The notes beneath the pieces are model-generated. The model searched no databases. It was given only the letters and a program-made list of their open reading frames with translations, and was not told where the DNA came from. Positions 34,522 to 43,794 of a stretch of DNA of 64,000 nucleotides are shown in pieces. This DNA is from Labrys wisconsinensis (GTDB lineage: Bacteria; Pseudomonadota; Alphaproteobacteria; Rhizobiales; Labraceae). A program made the translations under genes and the position numbers. Numbering within the stretch: the stretch's first letter is position 1; every line of letters starts with the position of its first letter. Where the stretch lies: contig NZ_JAUSVX010000008.1 in assembly GCF_030814995.1 (NCBI RefSeq), positions 1 through 64,000 of the forward strand, written 5' to 3'.

Positions 34522-36057
34522 ATGCCCAGCGACATCTTCCTCGGTCTCGACCTCGGCACCAGCGGCTGCAAGCTGATCGCCTTCGATGCCGCCGGGCACG
34601 AGTTCGCCCGGTCGGCACGCGGCTATGCCGCGGCCAGTCCTGGGCCGGGCCTGTTCGAGCTCGATGCGGAAGCGGTCTGGGACGAGGCGGAAGCCTGCTT
34701 CCGCGAGCTCGACGCCGCCGCCCTGCCGGGACGGGTCAGGACCCTCGCGGTCTCGGTGCTGGGCGAAGCGGTGCTGCCGGTCGACCGGGCCGGCCGTCCG
34801 CTGGCGCCGGCGCCGATCAGCGCCGACCGGCGCGCCGTCGCCGAGGTCGAGGGGCTCGCCGCCGATCCCGGGGCCGAGAGCATCCATGCCGTCACCGGCC
34901 AGCCGCTCTCGACCATTCCCTCGCTGCTGAAGCTGATCTGGTGGCGCCGGCACCGGCCGGACCTCGTGGCCGGCGCCTGGAAGTTCCTGTGCTTCGGCGA
35001 GTTCGCGCTGATGCGCCTCGGCCTGTCGCCGGTCATCGACGAGAGCATGGCGGCGCGGACCATGGCCTTCGACATCGGGCGGCGGGCCTGGTCGCAGCCG
35101 CTGCTCGACAGGGCGGGGCTCTGCGCCGCTCGGCTCGCCCCGGTCGCGCCGAGCGGCACGATCCTCGGCACGGTCCCGGCGCCGGTGGCGGGCCGGCTCG
35201 CACTGCCCGAGGGCGTCGCCGTGGTGCTCGGCGGCCACGACCAGCCGATGGGGGCGCTCGGTGCCGGCGTCATCGAGCCCGGCACGGCGATGTACTCGAT
35301 CGGCACCACCGAGGCGCTGGTCGTCGCCCTGGCCGCACCCTCGCCGCGGCTCGGACGCCGCAACATCCCCTGCTACGCCCATGTCGTCCCCGGCCGCAGC
35401 GTCGGCCTCGCCGGCAGCGAGAGCGGCGGGCGGGTGCTGGCCTGGTTCCGGCAGGCCATGACCTTGGATGACGGGGCGCCGTTCGAGCACCTGCTGTCCG
35501 AGCTGCCGGACACGCCGCCGGCCTGGCCGATGCTGCTGCCGCATTTCGTCGGCAGCGGCACGGTGCTCAACGATGCCGACAGCCTCGGCGCGCTGTTCGG
35601 ATTGAGCCTCGACACGGGGCGGCGGGAGCTGCTGCTCGCCGTGCTGGAGGGCATCACCTTCGAGCAGGCCCTGAGCCTGGAGGCGCTGTCGGAGGCCGCC
35701 GGCCCGGTGGAGAGGCTGGCGGCGATCGGCGGCGGCTCGCGCTCGGCCCTGTGGCTGCAGATGAAGGCCGACATCCTGAACCGGCCGATCACCCGCCTCG
35801 CCGTCGCCGACGCGCCCTGCCTCGGCGGCGCCATCCTCGGGCGCTGGGCGCTGGAGCCGCGGCGGCCGGTCGCCGAGGTGGCGGCCGAGATGGTCGCCCC
35901 CGGCGAGACCTTCCGGCCGCGCCCGGGCCGCCATGCCGCCCACGCCGCCCGGCTCGCCATCTATCGCGGCCTCTATGCCGCCCTGCGGCCGCTGGCGCTG
36001 CAGCTGCGGGCCGCGCAGGCGCAGGCCGCTTCAGGGGCCGCGCCGGAGCGCGGATAG
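34522..36057 (+). CDS. FGGY-family carbohydrate kinase
   Basis: A 511-aa sugar kinase. N-terminal phosphate-1 motif LGLDLGTSGCKLIAFDAAGH, then VLGGHDQPMGALGAGVIEPG and IGTTEALV (phosphate-2) and IGGGSRSALWLQMKADIL (adenosine site) of the FGGY fold. Similar in length to xylulokinases. Follows a class II aldolase, suggesting kinase then aldolase cleavage of a ketose. Sugar unknown. Confidence 0.9.
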   Translation: MPSDIFLGLDLGTSGCKLIAFDAAGHEFARSARGYAAASPGPGLFELDAEAVWDEAEACFRELDAAALPGRVRTLAVSVLGEAVLPVDRAGRPLAPAPISADRRAVAEVEGLAADPGAESIHAVTGQPLSTIPSLLKLIWWRRHRPDLVAGAWKFLCFGEFALMRLGLSPVIDESMAARTMAFDIGRRAWSQPLLDRAGLCAARLAPVAPSGTILGTVPAPVAGRLALPEGVAVVLGGHDQPMGALGAGVIEPGTAMYSIGTTEALVVALAAPSPRLGRRNIPCYAHVVPGRSVGLAGSESGGRVLAWFRQAMTLDDGAPFEHLLSELPDTPPAWPMLLPHFVGSGTVLNDADSLGALFGLSLDTGRRELLLAVLEGITFEQALSLEALSEAAGPVERLAAIGGGSRSALWLQMKADILNRPITRLAVADAPCLGGAILGRWALEPRRPVAEVAAEMVAPGETFRPRPGRHAAHAARLAIYRGLYAALRPLALQLRAAQAQAASGAAPERG

Positions 36058-36061
36058 ACCC

Positions 36062-36454
36062 CTATGGCGCCGTGCTGCGATAGCGACTGACGCTCCGATA
36101 GGTCTTGCGCGGGCCGCGGACCGACCAGGCTTCCATCCACCGCCCGTCGCCGGCGAACAGGAACCGGCCGCGGTAATGATCGTCGCCGCAGACATGCTCC
36201 AGCCGTTGGCTGCTCTCCGACGTCAGGGCGATGAAGGGCCGTCCGTCCTCGAACCGGACCTCGACCGAGCCGCTGCCGAAGGCGAGACGATAGGTGCGCT
36301 GCGCGGCGAACGTGCCGCCGGCCCGGCGGAGAATACCGCGCTCGTCGAAACGATCGGGCGAAATGCGGGCCGTGCCCTCGAACTGCGTCACCTCGCCGGT
36401 CGGAAGATCGACGATGCGCCGGCGAACGTGCCACGTCCCGCAGAAGATGATCAT
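36062..36454 (-). CDS. DUF6314 family protein
   Basis: A 130-aa protein of mixed beta character with GTWHVRRRIVDLPTGEVTQF, HVCGDDHYRGRF and VRGPRKTYR, the pattern I associate with DUF6314 (a calycin/lipocalin-like fold). It converges on the FGGY kinase with a 4-bp gap. Function unknown. No signal peptide. Confidence 0.7.
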   Translation of the reverse strand: MIIFCGTWHVRRRIVDLPTGEVTQFEGTARISPDRFDERGILRRAGGTFAAQRTYRLAFGSGSVEVRFEDGRPFIALTSESSQRLEHVCGDDHYRGRFLFAGDGRWMEAWSVRGPRKTYRSVSRYRSTAP

Positions 36455-36580
36455 TGTCCCGTCTTCCGTCGCGCAACGAGACGGCCGGCCGACGCCTCTC
36501 TTGCCACTGCGGGCTGGCGGACGCGCACCGCCGGGCGGCTTGCCGGTGAGGTGGAGCTCGATCGGCCTCCGGCGGCCGCC

Positions 36581-37933
36581 CTACTTCTTCAGCCGCTCCA
36601 GGATCATGCGGGCCACCGGCTCGTAATTGCCGTCGAAATGGTGGCCGCCCGGGCGCTTGACGATGGTGGCCTTGGCCATCTCGGGGAAGACGCAGGCGGT
36701 CTCGTTGTCCGCGACCTCGTCCTCGCCGTAGAAGCACATCGTCTTCTCCATCGGCAGCGAGGGCAGGTAGGGCTTGAGGTCGATGTCGGAGGAGGAGGCG
36801 ACGCCGAGCCAGCCGGAGACCGAGATCTCGAAGTCGGCGGTCGGCTCCAGGCCGAGCAGGGCGACGAGGTTGATCTGCTTCTTGAGAGCGGGCGAGAACT
36901 TCTGCCAGGCGAAGGGGATGACGTCGGCGCCGAGCGAATAGCCCATGACCGCCACGCGCTTGGCCCCCCAGATCTTGGTGTAGTGGGCGATGATGCGGCC
37001 GATGTCGGAGGCGACGACGTCGGGCTCCTTGGTGCTCCAGAAATAGCGCAGGGAATCGACGCCGACGACGGCGACGCCCTCCTGCTGCAGGATCTCGGCG
37101 ATCGACTTGTCGATGTCGCGCCAGCCGCCGTCGCCCGAGAGCAGCACGGCGAGGCCGATCGGCGGGCCGTCGGTCGGCAGCTCCTCCAGCGGCAGGTCGC
37201 CGAGCTCCTCCTGGGGCGGAGCGCCGATCTCGAGCGCCGCCTTGAGCGCGGCGTCGAAGCGAGCCTCGTCGTCGCCGGGCACGGCGAGCGCCGCCGTGTT
37301 CTTCTTGCTCGCGTCGAGGAAGGCCTGGACGGCGGCGTCGGGCTTGTCGGCGGCGACATAGGTCCAGCGGGCGGGCAGGTCGACCATCGGCGCGTAGTTC
37401 CACAGGCCGTCATGGACCTTGGTGCCGACGGCGCCGTCGCAGATCACCAGCTTGGAGGCGAATTGCGTGCTGAAGCCGAGGCTGACGCCGCCGGCGGCGG
37501 TGTTCTCCGGCGCCTGGGCGACGGCGAGATAGGTCAGCGTGCCGCCCATCTCGCCGAGGCCGAGCAGGGTCGGCCAGCGCCAGACCTTCATGCCGAGGGC
37601 GCGCTGGCTGGCCCGGGCGGTGTCCTCGATGTCGCCGAAGGCATAGTGGCAGTCGACCTCGTCGCCCTTGGCGAGCCCATCGATCAGCTTGGGCGTGTCG
37701 ATCAGCGCCACGGCGGCGCCGGCGGCGACCAGCTTCTCCGCCTTGGCCCTATACTCCGCCGTGATCCCATCCTTGTCGGAGAGCAGGGCCACCCAGATCT
37801 GCGGCTCTTCCGCGGGCGCGAGCACCGTGACCTTGCCGAGCGACTCCTCGTCCACCTGGATCTCGCGCGGCGCGGCGAAGGCCGGCGCGGCGAAGGCCAG
37901 CAGGATCGAGAGGGATAGACAGGCAAGGCGCAT
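36581..37933 (-). CDS. acvB: AcvB/VirJ family protein, coupled to lpiA
   Basis: A 450-aa periplasmic precursor (signal MRLACLSLSILLAFAAPAFA). Two alpha/beta domains; the second carries LLSGDGGWRDID, MGYSLGADVIPFAW and GGHHFDGN, the putative catalytic serine and His region. Agrobacterium and Rhizobium AcvB hydrolyse aminoacylated phosphatidylglycerol, balancing LpiA. The ATG overlaps the lpiA stop as TGATG. Paralogue at 25570-26925. Confidence 0.92.
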   Translation of the reverse strand: MRLACLSLSILLAFAAPAFAAPREIQVDEESLGKVTVLAPAEEPQIWVALLSDKDGITAEYRAKAEKLVAAGAAVALIDTPKLIDGLAKGDEVDCHYAFGDIEDTARASQRALGMKVWRWPTLLGLGEMGGTLTYLAVAQAPENTAAGGVSLGFSTQFASKLVICDGAVGTKVHDGLWNYAPMVDLPARWTYVAADKPDAAVQAFLDASKKNTAALAVPGDDEARFDAALKAALEIGAPPQEELGDLPLEELPTDGPPIGLAVLLSGDGGWRDIDKSIAEILQQEGVAVVGVDSLRYFWSTKEPDVVASDIGRIIAHYTKIWGAKRVAVMGYSLGADVIPFAWQKFSPALKKQINLVALLGLEPTADFEISVSGWLGVASSSDIDLKPYLPSLPMEKTMCFYGEDEVADNETACVFPEMAKATIVKRPGGHHFDGNYEPVARMILERLKK

Positions 37934-40632
37934 CAGGAGATCTCCTCGGAGAGGGCGCGTCGTGGGCTCGAGGCGATCAGGCCGGTGACGTCCATGAGAA
38001 TTTGCGGCAGGGCGAGGCCGCCGGGGAAGGCGAGGTATTTCGGCCGCCATTCGGGCTTGAACTTGTCCTTGAAGGCGCGCAGGCCCTCGAAATTGTAGAA
38101 GCGGTCGCCGCGCCGGTAGAGAAAGGCGCCGATGCGGCTCCACAGCGAGGCGAGGCGGTGCGTCGCCAGGCCGGAGAGCGGCGCCATGCCGAGGTTGAAC
38201 CAGGCGAAGCCCTCGCTCTTGGCCTGGGAGAGCAGGCCGATGAACAGCAGGTCCATCATGCCCGCCGGCCCGTCCGGGCGGTAGCGCATGAGGTCGACGG
38301 TGTATTCTCGCCTGTCGGCGCCGCGCCAGATATTGGCGAAGGCGACGATGCGGCCCTCGTGGCGGATCACCGCCTGATCGTAGCGCAGCATGTAGGCGCG
38401 CGACCAGAAGCCGAGCGAGAAGCCCTTCTCCTTGTTGCCCTTCTGCGTCAGCCAGAGGTTCGAGACCTCTTCCAATTCGTCGATGATCGTGCCGACCTCG
38501 GCCGCCGGCACCATGGCGAAGCTGGCGCCGCTGCGCTCGGCCTTGGCCTTGGCCTGGCGCAGGCGCCGGCCTTCGCCGCCCTCCAGGGTGAAGCGGGTGA
38601 GCGGGACCCAGGCCTCCTCGCCGAGCTTGGCCAGGGAGAAGCCGGCGTCGAGATAGGCCGGCAGGTGCTGGGTGGTCACCTGGTAGAACACCGGCATGCC
38701 GCCGTGCCGGTCGACCAGCTCCTTGAACTGCCAGACGAGGTCATCGACCTCGCCGTCGTCGGCGACGGGGTCGCCCATGGAGATCCAGCTGCGGCCCTGC
38801 ACGCCGTACATGACGAAGCCGCGCCCGTCGGGCGCGAGCACGAAGCGCTTGTCGCCGAGCAGCGCGAGGTTGGCCTCCGAGCGGGGCGAGGCCGCGACCA
38901 GCGGCAGGATGCGGGCGACCTCGTCGGGGGCGGCGGGGTCGGCCGCCGGCTGCGACCGATGCAGCAGGATGTAGGCGGCGATGCCGAGCGCGGCGACGAA
39001 GACGCCGAGCGTGGCGCGCATGAAGCGCGGCGCGTCGTGGTGGTAGCCGAAGTCCCACCACAGCACGTTCTGGTACTCGACGTTGCGCCAGACGAAGAAG
39101 CCGAGCCAGATCGAGGCGCCGATGGCGACGATCACCGCCAGGATCCATTCGAAGGAGGGGCGCACCGCGAAGAGGTCGGCCTGGCGGTAGAACTCGCGTC
39201 GCGACACCAGGAGCAGGCAGACCACCACGGTGCAGACGATCGCCTCCTCGAAATCGAGGCCCTTGAGCACCGAGAACAGCGCGCCGGCCGAGAGCAGCAG
39301 GATCGCCAGCCGCCAGGCGTTGGTCATGCGCCGGACCAGCCCGTAGGCCACCACCAGCAGCACCAGGCCGATCACGCTGGCGGCGAAATGCGAGGTCTCG
39401 ACGAAGGGCAGGGGAACGAAGCTGCGCAGCACGCGGATGCGGTCGTGCTCGGCCGGGGTCGCGCCCGAGAGCAGCAGCACCACGCCGCCGAGGAACACGG
39501 CGACGCCCGCGGCGCGCGGCACCAGCGGGCGGGCGAGCGAGCCCAGCGTGCCGGCGATGCGGCCGACGGTCTCGCGGCGATGGCGCACCTCGTAGGCGCC
39601 GAGCAGCGCCGAGGCGAGGCCGAAGGGCACGGCGTAGTAGACCAGGCGGAACAGGAGCAGCGAGCCGACCAGGTCGGCCTGCGGCACCAGCGGCAGGGCG
39701 ACGATCATCGTCGCCTCGAACACGCCGACGCCGCCGGGCACATGGCTGACGACGCCGAGCACCGTGGCGATGGCGAAGACGACCAGGAAGCTGGCAAAGC
39801 CCGGGTCCGGGCCGTCGGGCAGGATCAGCCAGAGCGCGCAGGCGGCGGCGGTGGTGTCGAGCAGGCCGACCAGCACCGAGCCGAGCGCCGCGCCGGCGCC
39901 GGGCAGCGGCATGGTCCAGTCGGAAATGGTGACGGTGCGCGGCTTGATGGCGGAGGCCACCACCCAGGCCAGGATGGCGCCGACGATGACGGCGCCGATG
40001 GCGAGGTTGAGCCGGGCATCGAGCCCGTCGAGCGGGGCGAGCATGCTCGGCTCCAGCACCAGGCCGAGGCCGGCGACGCCGGTGATGCCGAGCCAGAAGG
40101 TGACGGCGCAGAGCATGCCGACGGCGAGGATCTGCGCCGGCTTGAGGCCATAGCCCTGGTACATGCGCCAGCGCACCGCGCCGCCGGTCAGCACGCCGAA
40201 GCCGAGCGTGTAGGTGAAGGCATGGCTGACGAAGGAGGTGAAGGCGACGGCGCGCAGCGGCACCTTGGCCCGGATATGGCGCAGGGCCAGGAGATCGTAG
40301 CCGACCAGGGCGAGGTAGGAGAGGGCGGTCGCACCGGCCGCCATCGCCACCTCGTGCCACTTGACGCGCGCGATGGCGTTCTCGACGTCGGTCCAGGTCA
40401 GCTCGGCCAGGAGATGGTAGAGGACGATGGAGGCGGCGGCGAACAGCAGCAGCCCGACGACGAGGCCCGCCTTGCTCCAGTCGATGCGCCGGAGCAGCCC
40501 GCCGATGCCGCCGGCCTCGGCGTTCTCGACCGCGGCGCGCTCCACCGCCATGGCGTCGAGGCCGCGCACCGCGGCCTGCTGCGCAGCCACGCTCGCGTCG
40601 TTGCGCTCCGGCGCCGCAACCGCTCTCGACAT
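37933..40632 (-). CDS. lpiA: Lysylphosphatidylglycerol synthase/flippase (MprF/LpiA)
   Basis: An 899-aa membrane protein. N-terminal flippase domain (about residues 45-350) with many helices, e.g. FTSFVSHAFTYTLGFGVLTG; a second membrane block; then a cytosolic C-terminal GNAT-like DUF2156 domain (about 560-880), including SWISMGDPVADDGEVDDLVW and FYQVTTQHLPAYLDAGF. It uses Lys-tRNA to modify phosphatidylglycerol and moves it to the outer leaflet, conferring resistance to acid and cationic peptides. The open frame runs further upstream, but ATG 40632 is the first start before conserved sequence. Confidence 0.92.
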   Translation of the reverse strand: MSRAVAAPERNDASVAAQQAAVRGLDAMAVERAAVENAEAGGIGGLLRRIDWSKAGLVVGLLLFAAASIVLYHLLAELTWTDVENAIARVKWHEVAMAAGATALSYLALVGYDLLALRHIRAKVPLRAVAFTSFVSHAFTYTLGFGVLTGGAVRWRMYQGYGLKPAQILAVGMLCAVTFWLGITGVAGLGLVLEPSMLAPLDGLDARLNLAIGAVIVGAILAWVVASAIKPRTVTISDWTMPLPGAGAALGSVLVGLLDTTAAACALWLILPDGPDPGFASFLVVFAIATVLGVVSHVPGGVGVFEATMIVALPLVPQADLVGSLLLFRLVYYAVPFGLASALLGAYEVRHRRETVGRIAGTLGSLARPLVPRAAGVAVFLGGVVLLLSGATPAEHDRIRVLRSFVPLPFVETSHFAASVIGLVLLVVAYGLVRRMTNAWRLAILLLSAGALFSVLKGLDFEEAIVCTVVVCLLLVSRREFYRQADLFAVRPSFEWILAVIVAIGASIWLGFFVWRNVEYQNVLWWDFGYHHDAPRFMRATLGVFVAALGIAAYILLHRSQPAADPAAPDEVARILPLVAASPRSEANLALLGDKRFVLAPDGRGFVMYGVQGRSWISMGDPVADDGEVDDLVWQFKELVDRHGGMPVFYQVTTQHLPAYLDAGFSLAKLGEEAWVPLTRFTLEGGEGRRLRQAKAKAERSGASFAMVPAAEVGTIIDELEEVSNLWLTQKGNKEKGFSLGFWSRAYMLRYDQAVIRHEGRIVAFANIWRGADRREYTVDLMRYRPDGPAGMMDLLFIGLLSQAKSEGFAWFNLGMAPLSGLATHRLASLWSRIGAFLYRRGDRFYNFEGLRAFKDKFKPEWRPKYLAFPGGLALPQILMDVTGLIASSPRRALSEEIS

Positions 40633-40874
40633 AGGCCCCCAAACTCCGCCGATTCCGAGCCGAGGCGCCTCGCGGACCATCCGCGGTTCAGGCCGTCGAC
40701 TTGCACGCAGCGCCTTCGTTCCGCTCGCGCCGACCTGCTCTTGAGCGTCGATCATGGCGGCGCGACGGCAGCCATATGACATCTTCAGCGCGATCAGCCA
40801 AGCTGAGGCGCCTCGTCGCATAGCAAAACCGGGCCTGATTCGGCTGCCGATCTTTTCGGCAGGCCGGCTGCGGC

Positions 40875-41795
40875 TCAGGCAGCGAGGCCGGCCGTCGCCG
40901 CTTTCGGCACGATGGCGCCGCGGTGGCGGATGACCACGGCGGCGAGGCGATGGCCAAGCAGGGCGGCCTCGCCGGGCTCGGCCCCCCTCAGCCGCCCGGC
41001 GAGATAGCCGGCGTTGAAGCTGTCGCCGGCCGCTGTCGTGTCGACGGGCTCGACCGGCGCCGGCACCGGCACGGCGGCGGCGAGGCCCACGCTGCGGATG
41101 CTGACGCCGGCGGGCCCGTTCTTGATCACGATCTCGGCGATGCCGTGCCCGGCGAGCCGGTCGAGCGTGGCGGCGGGATCGGCATCGCCCCACAGCGCCT
41201 GCTCGTCGTCGAAGGTCGGCAGCGCCAGATCGACATGCACGAGGAAGCGGGCGAACACGGCGCGGGCGCGGGCGAGGTCGCCCTTCCAGTTGCGGGGGCG
41301 GAAATTGCCGTCGAAGGCGATGCGCGCGCCGGCGGCCCGGGCGGCCGCGACGGACCGCTCGAAACGGTCGAGCCCGGCCGGACCATAGAGCGACAGGGTG
41401 ATGCCGGAGAAGTAGACACAGCGCGCCCGCGCCATCGCCGCGACGAGGGCCTCCGCCGCGGGCAGCTCGAAGAGCTCGCGCGCCGGCGCCGTGTCGCGCC
41501 AGTAGAAGAAGCTGCGCTCGCCGCGGCCGTCGGTCTCGATGACGTAGAGGCCGGGCACGCGGCCGGGCAGGCGCGGCACGAGCGTGGTGTCGACCGCCTC
41601 CGCGGCGGCGAGGTCGAGGATGCCGCGGGAATAGGGGTCGTCCCCCAGCGCCGTCCCGTAGGCGGCGGCGAGGCCGAGGCGGGCGGCATAGGCGGCGGTG
41701 TTGAAGGTGTCGCCGCCATAGGCCAGCGAAAAGCGGCCGTCGGGCTGGCGCGACAGTTCCACCATGCATTCGCCCAAGGCGAGAAGGTCGGTCAC
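40875..41795 (-). CDS. kdgK: 2-dehydro-3-deoxygluconokinase (KDG kinase, PfkB family)
   Basis: A 306-aa sugar kinase. LLALGECMVELS at the N-terminus, AYGGDTFNTAAYAARLG, NFRPRNWKGDLARARA and the catalytic TTAAGDSFNAGYLAG match KdgK. It phosphorylates 2-keto-3-deoxygluconate to KDPG, which the window's eda product cleaves. Start is uncertain: GTG 41795 gives the family start (VTDLLALGECM); an upstream TTG at 41810 is possible. It is neighbours with an LprI-like gene only 17 bp away. No Shine-Dalgarno is evident. Confidence 0.85.
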   Translation of the reverse strand: MTDLLALGECMVELSRQPDGRFSLAYGGDTFNTAAYAARLGLAAAYGTALGDDPYSRGILDLAAAEAVDTTLVPRLPGRVPGLYVIETDGRGERSFFYWRDTAPARELFELPAAEALVAAMARARCVYFSGITLSLYGPAGLDRFERSVAAARAAGARIAFDGNFRPRNWKGDLARARAVFARFLVHVDLALPTFDDEQALWGDADPAATLDRLAGHGIAEIVIKNGPAGVSIRSVGLAAAVPVPAPVEPVDTTAAGDSFNAGYLAGRLRGAEPGEAALLGHRLAAVVIRHRGAIVPKAATAGLAA

Positions 41796-41812
41796 GGGGG
41801 CGATGTCCAATC

Positions 41813-42337
41813 TTAAGGAGAAGGATAGCGCGCGGCTAGGTCGGCGATGCGCTCGCCGTTGAGGCGCACGGTGCAGATCAGCTTGGCCTCGAAGGCGGCG
41901 ACGCGGTTCTTCAGGGCGCTGGTCGAGCCGGCCTGGCCCTCGAAGGGCGCGACGTCCTGGCACTCGGCATTGCGGAAGCGCAGCCAGTCGGCCTGGCTGT
42001 CGGAGAGCGCGTTCTTCCAGCGAGCGCGCTGGCTGTCGAACACGCCGGACCGCGTCCCGATCGAGGCGAGCGCCGCGTCGACTGCGGCCTGCAGGCTGCG
42101 CTCGGATTGCTTGACCGCCTCGGTGAGGCAGTTGGTGAGCGCCGGGCCCTTGAGCGCCTCGGGATCGCAGCCGCCGACCGGCGCGGCGAGGGCGGGCAGC
42201 GGCAGGCCGAGGACGAAGGCGAGCAGCAGGGTGCGGAACCCCTCTCCTGTCCGGGAGAGGGGCAGGGGTGAGGGCCTGAACGCCTGCACAATTGAGCGGG
42301 AGCCGTTGCCGAAGCCGAGGGGCCGTCCGCCATGCAT
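41813..42337 (-). CDS. LprI/DUF1311-like protein with repeat-derived N-terminus
   Basis: About 174 aa with start uncertain. The conserved domain ([20 protein letters not shown] to [20 protein letters not shown]) matches the LprI lysozyme-inhibitor-like DUF1311 family, which has a lipoprotein or secretion signal. A signal-like stretch ([20 protein letters not shown]) follows a 37-residue N-terminal extension partly translated from the intergenic repeat at 42239-42388. No good start exists right before the signal, so the 5' end may have been disrupted by the repeat. Two conserved Cys pairs are visible. Confidence 0.6.
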   Translation of the reverse strand: MHGGRPLGFGNGSRSIVQAFRPSPLPLSRTGEGFRTLLLAFVLGLPLPALAAPVGGCDPEALKGPALTNCLTEAVKQSERSLQAAVDAALASIGTRSGVFDSQRARWKNALSDSQADWLRFRNAECQDVAPFEGQAGSTSALKNRVAAFEAKLICTVRLNGERIADLAARYPSP

Positions 42338-42388
42338 CTGGCCTGCTCCGTCTAGACCCTCACCCCTGCCCCTCTCCCGGACGGGAGG
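42239..42388. repeat. Inverted pair of Rhizobiales-like palindromic repeats
   Basis: Left copy CCCTCTCCTGTCCGGGAGAG, followed by GGGCAGGGGTGAGGG (about 42239-42275). Right copy CCCTCACCCCTGCCCCTCTC, followed by CCGGACGGGAG (about 42358-42388). The copies are inverted and each is itself palindromic. They overlap the 5' end of the LprI-like gene. I see no open frame of their own. Confidence 0.65.
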
Positions 42389-42432
42389 GAGCCCGAGGTC
42401 GGGCCGCGGCGGCAGAACCTCGCCCGCGGCCA

Positions 42433-43617
42433 TCACGCCGCCTTGCGGCTGACGAGGAAATCGCCCATGCGCTCCAGCGCCCTGGCGATGTTCTCGGCCG
42501 AATTGGCGTAGGAGAGGCGGATATAGCCCTCGCCGTGCACGCCGAAATCCGGCCCGCCGATGGTGGCGACGCCCGCCTCCTCCAGGAGGGCCGAGGCGAG
42601 CGCCTTGGCCTTCCAGCCGGTGCGGCCGATATTGGGGAAGGCGTAGAAGGCGCCCCTGGGGGTGGCGGAGCTGACGCCGGGCAGGCGGTTCAGCCCCTCG
42701 ACCACCAGGCGCCGGCGCTTGTCGAACTCGGCGACCATGGCGTGGACAGCGTCCTGCGGCCCGGTGAGCGCGGCCAGGCCGGCCCATTGCGCGGCGGCGT
42801 TGACGCAGGAATAGGAGTTGACCGCGAGCTTGCGCGCCGCCTCGCCCAGCACCTTCGGCCAGATCGAGAAGCCCATGCGCCAGCCGGTCATGGCATAGGT
42901 CTTGGACCAGCCGTCGAGCAGGATCAGCCGGTCGCGGATCTCGGGATAAGCCATGAGCGAGGCATGCGCCAGGCCGTCATAGGTCATCTGGCCGTAGATC
43001 TCGTCGGAGAGGATCGCGACGTCCGGATGCGCCGCCAGCCCCGCGACCAGGGCGTCGATCTCGGCCTTGGGGGTGACGCCGCCGGTCGGGTTGGCCGGCG
43101 AGTTGAGGATCAGAAGGCGGGTGCGCGGCGTGATCAGCGACAGCGTCTCGGCGGCGGAGAAGGCGAAGCCGTTCTCCTCGCGGATCGGCACCGGCACCGG
43201 AGTGGCGCCGGTGAACTCGATCATCGAGCGGTAGATGGGAAAGCCGGGGTCGGGATAGAGGATCTCGGCGCCGGGCTCGCCGAACATCAGGATGGCCATG
43301 AACATGGTCACCTTGCCGCCCGGCACGACGATCACCTCGTCCGGCGACACCGCCGCGCCGGTGCGCCTTTCGACGTCGGCCGCCACAGCCTCGCGCAGCG
43401 GCAGGACGCCGGTGGCCGGGGTGTAGCCGTGATGCCCGTCCCGGAGCGCCTTCACCGCCGCCTCGACGATGTGGGGCGGTGTGGGGAAGTCCGGCTGGCC
43501 GATGCCCAGATTGATGATGTCGCGTCCCTGGCGGGCGAGGTCCGTGGCACGGGCAAGCACGGCAAAGGCGTTCTCCTCGCCGATGCGGGAAAAGGCAGGG
43601 ACGACGTGGAAGGGCAT
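42433..43617 (-). CDS. Class I/II pyridoxal-phosphate aminotransferase
   Basis: A 394-aa aminotransferase of the AspC/DapC subgroup: [70 protein letters not shown] and [15 protein letters not shown] with the PLP lysine. It converts an amino acid plus a keto acid. The gene has a plain start at 43617; no partner is obvious, the nearest being an IlvD/Edd gene on the opposite strand. Confidence 0.9.
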   Translation of the reverse strand: MPFHVVPAFSRIGEENAFAVLARATDLARQGRDIINLGIGQPDFPTPPHIVEAAVKALRDGHHGYTPATGVLPLREAVAADVERRTGAAVSPDEVIVVPGGKVTMFMAILMFGEPGAEILYPDPGFPIYRSMIEFTGATPVPVPIREENGFAFSAAETLSLITPRTRLLILNSPANPTGGVTPKAEIDALVAGLAAHPDVAILSDEIYGQMTYDGLAHASLMAYPEIRDRLILLDGWSKTYAMTGWRMGFSIWPKVLGEAARKLAVNSYSCVNAAAQWAGLAALTGPQDAVHAMVAEFDKRRRLVVEGLNRLPGVSSATPRGAFYAFPNIGRTGWKAKALASALLEEAGVATIGGPDFGVHGEGYIRLSYANSAENIARALERMGDFLVSRKAA

Positions 43618-43794
43618 GGGGCGTTTCCGACAGGCTGCGACGTGGACTGTTGTTGCCCCTCAGGCTATGCGCTGGCGCGCCCGGGATCAAACGGGATGTC
43701 GGCGGCCTTATTCCTTGCGAATGGTCCGACAAAAGTGATAGTCCAGTCCGACGCCCGTTCGGGCGATCGGCGAGAAGCATTGCGGGAGAAGACG

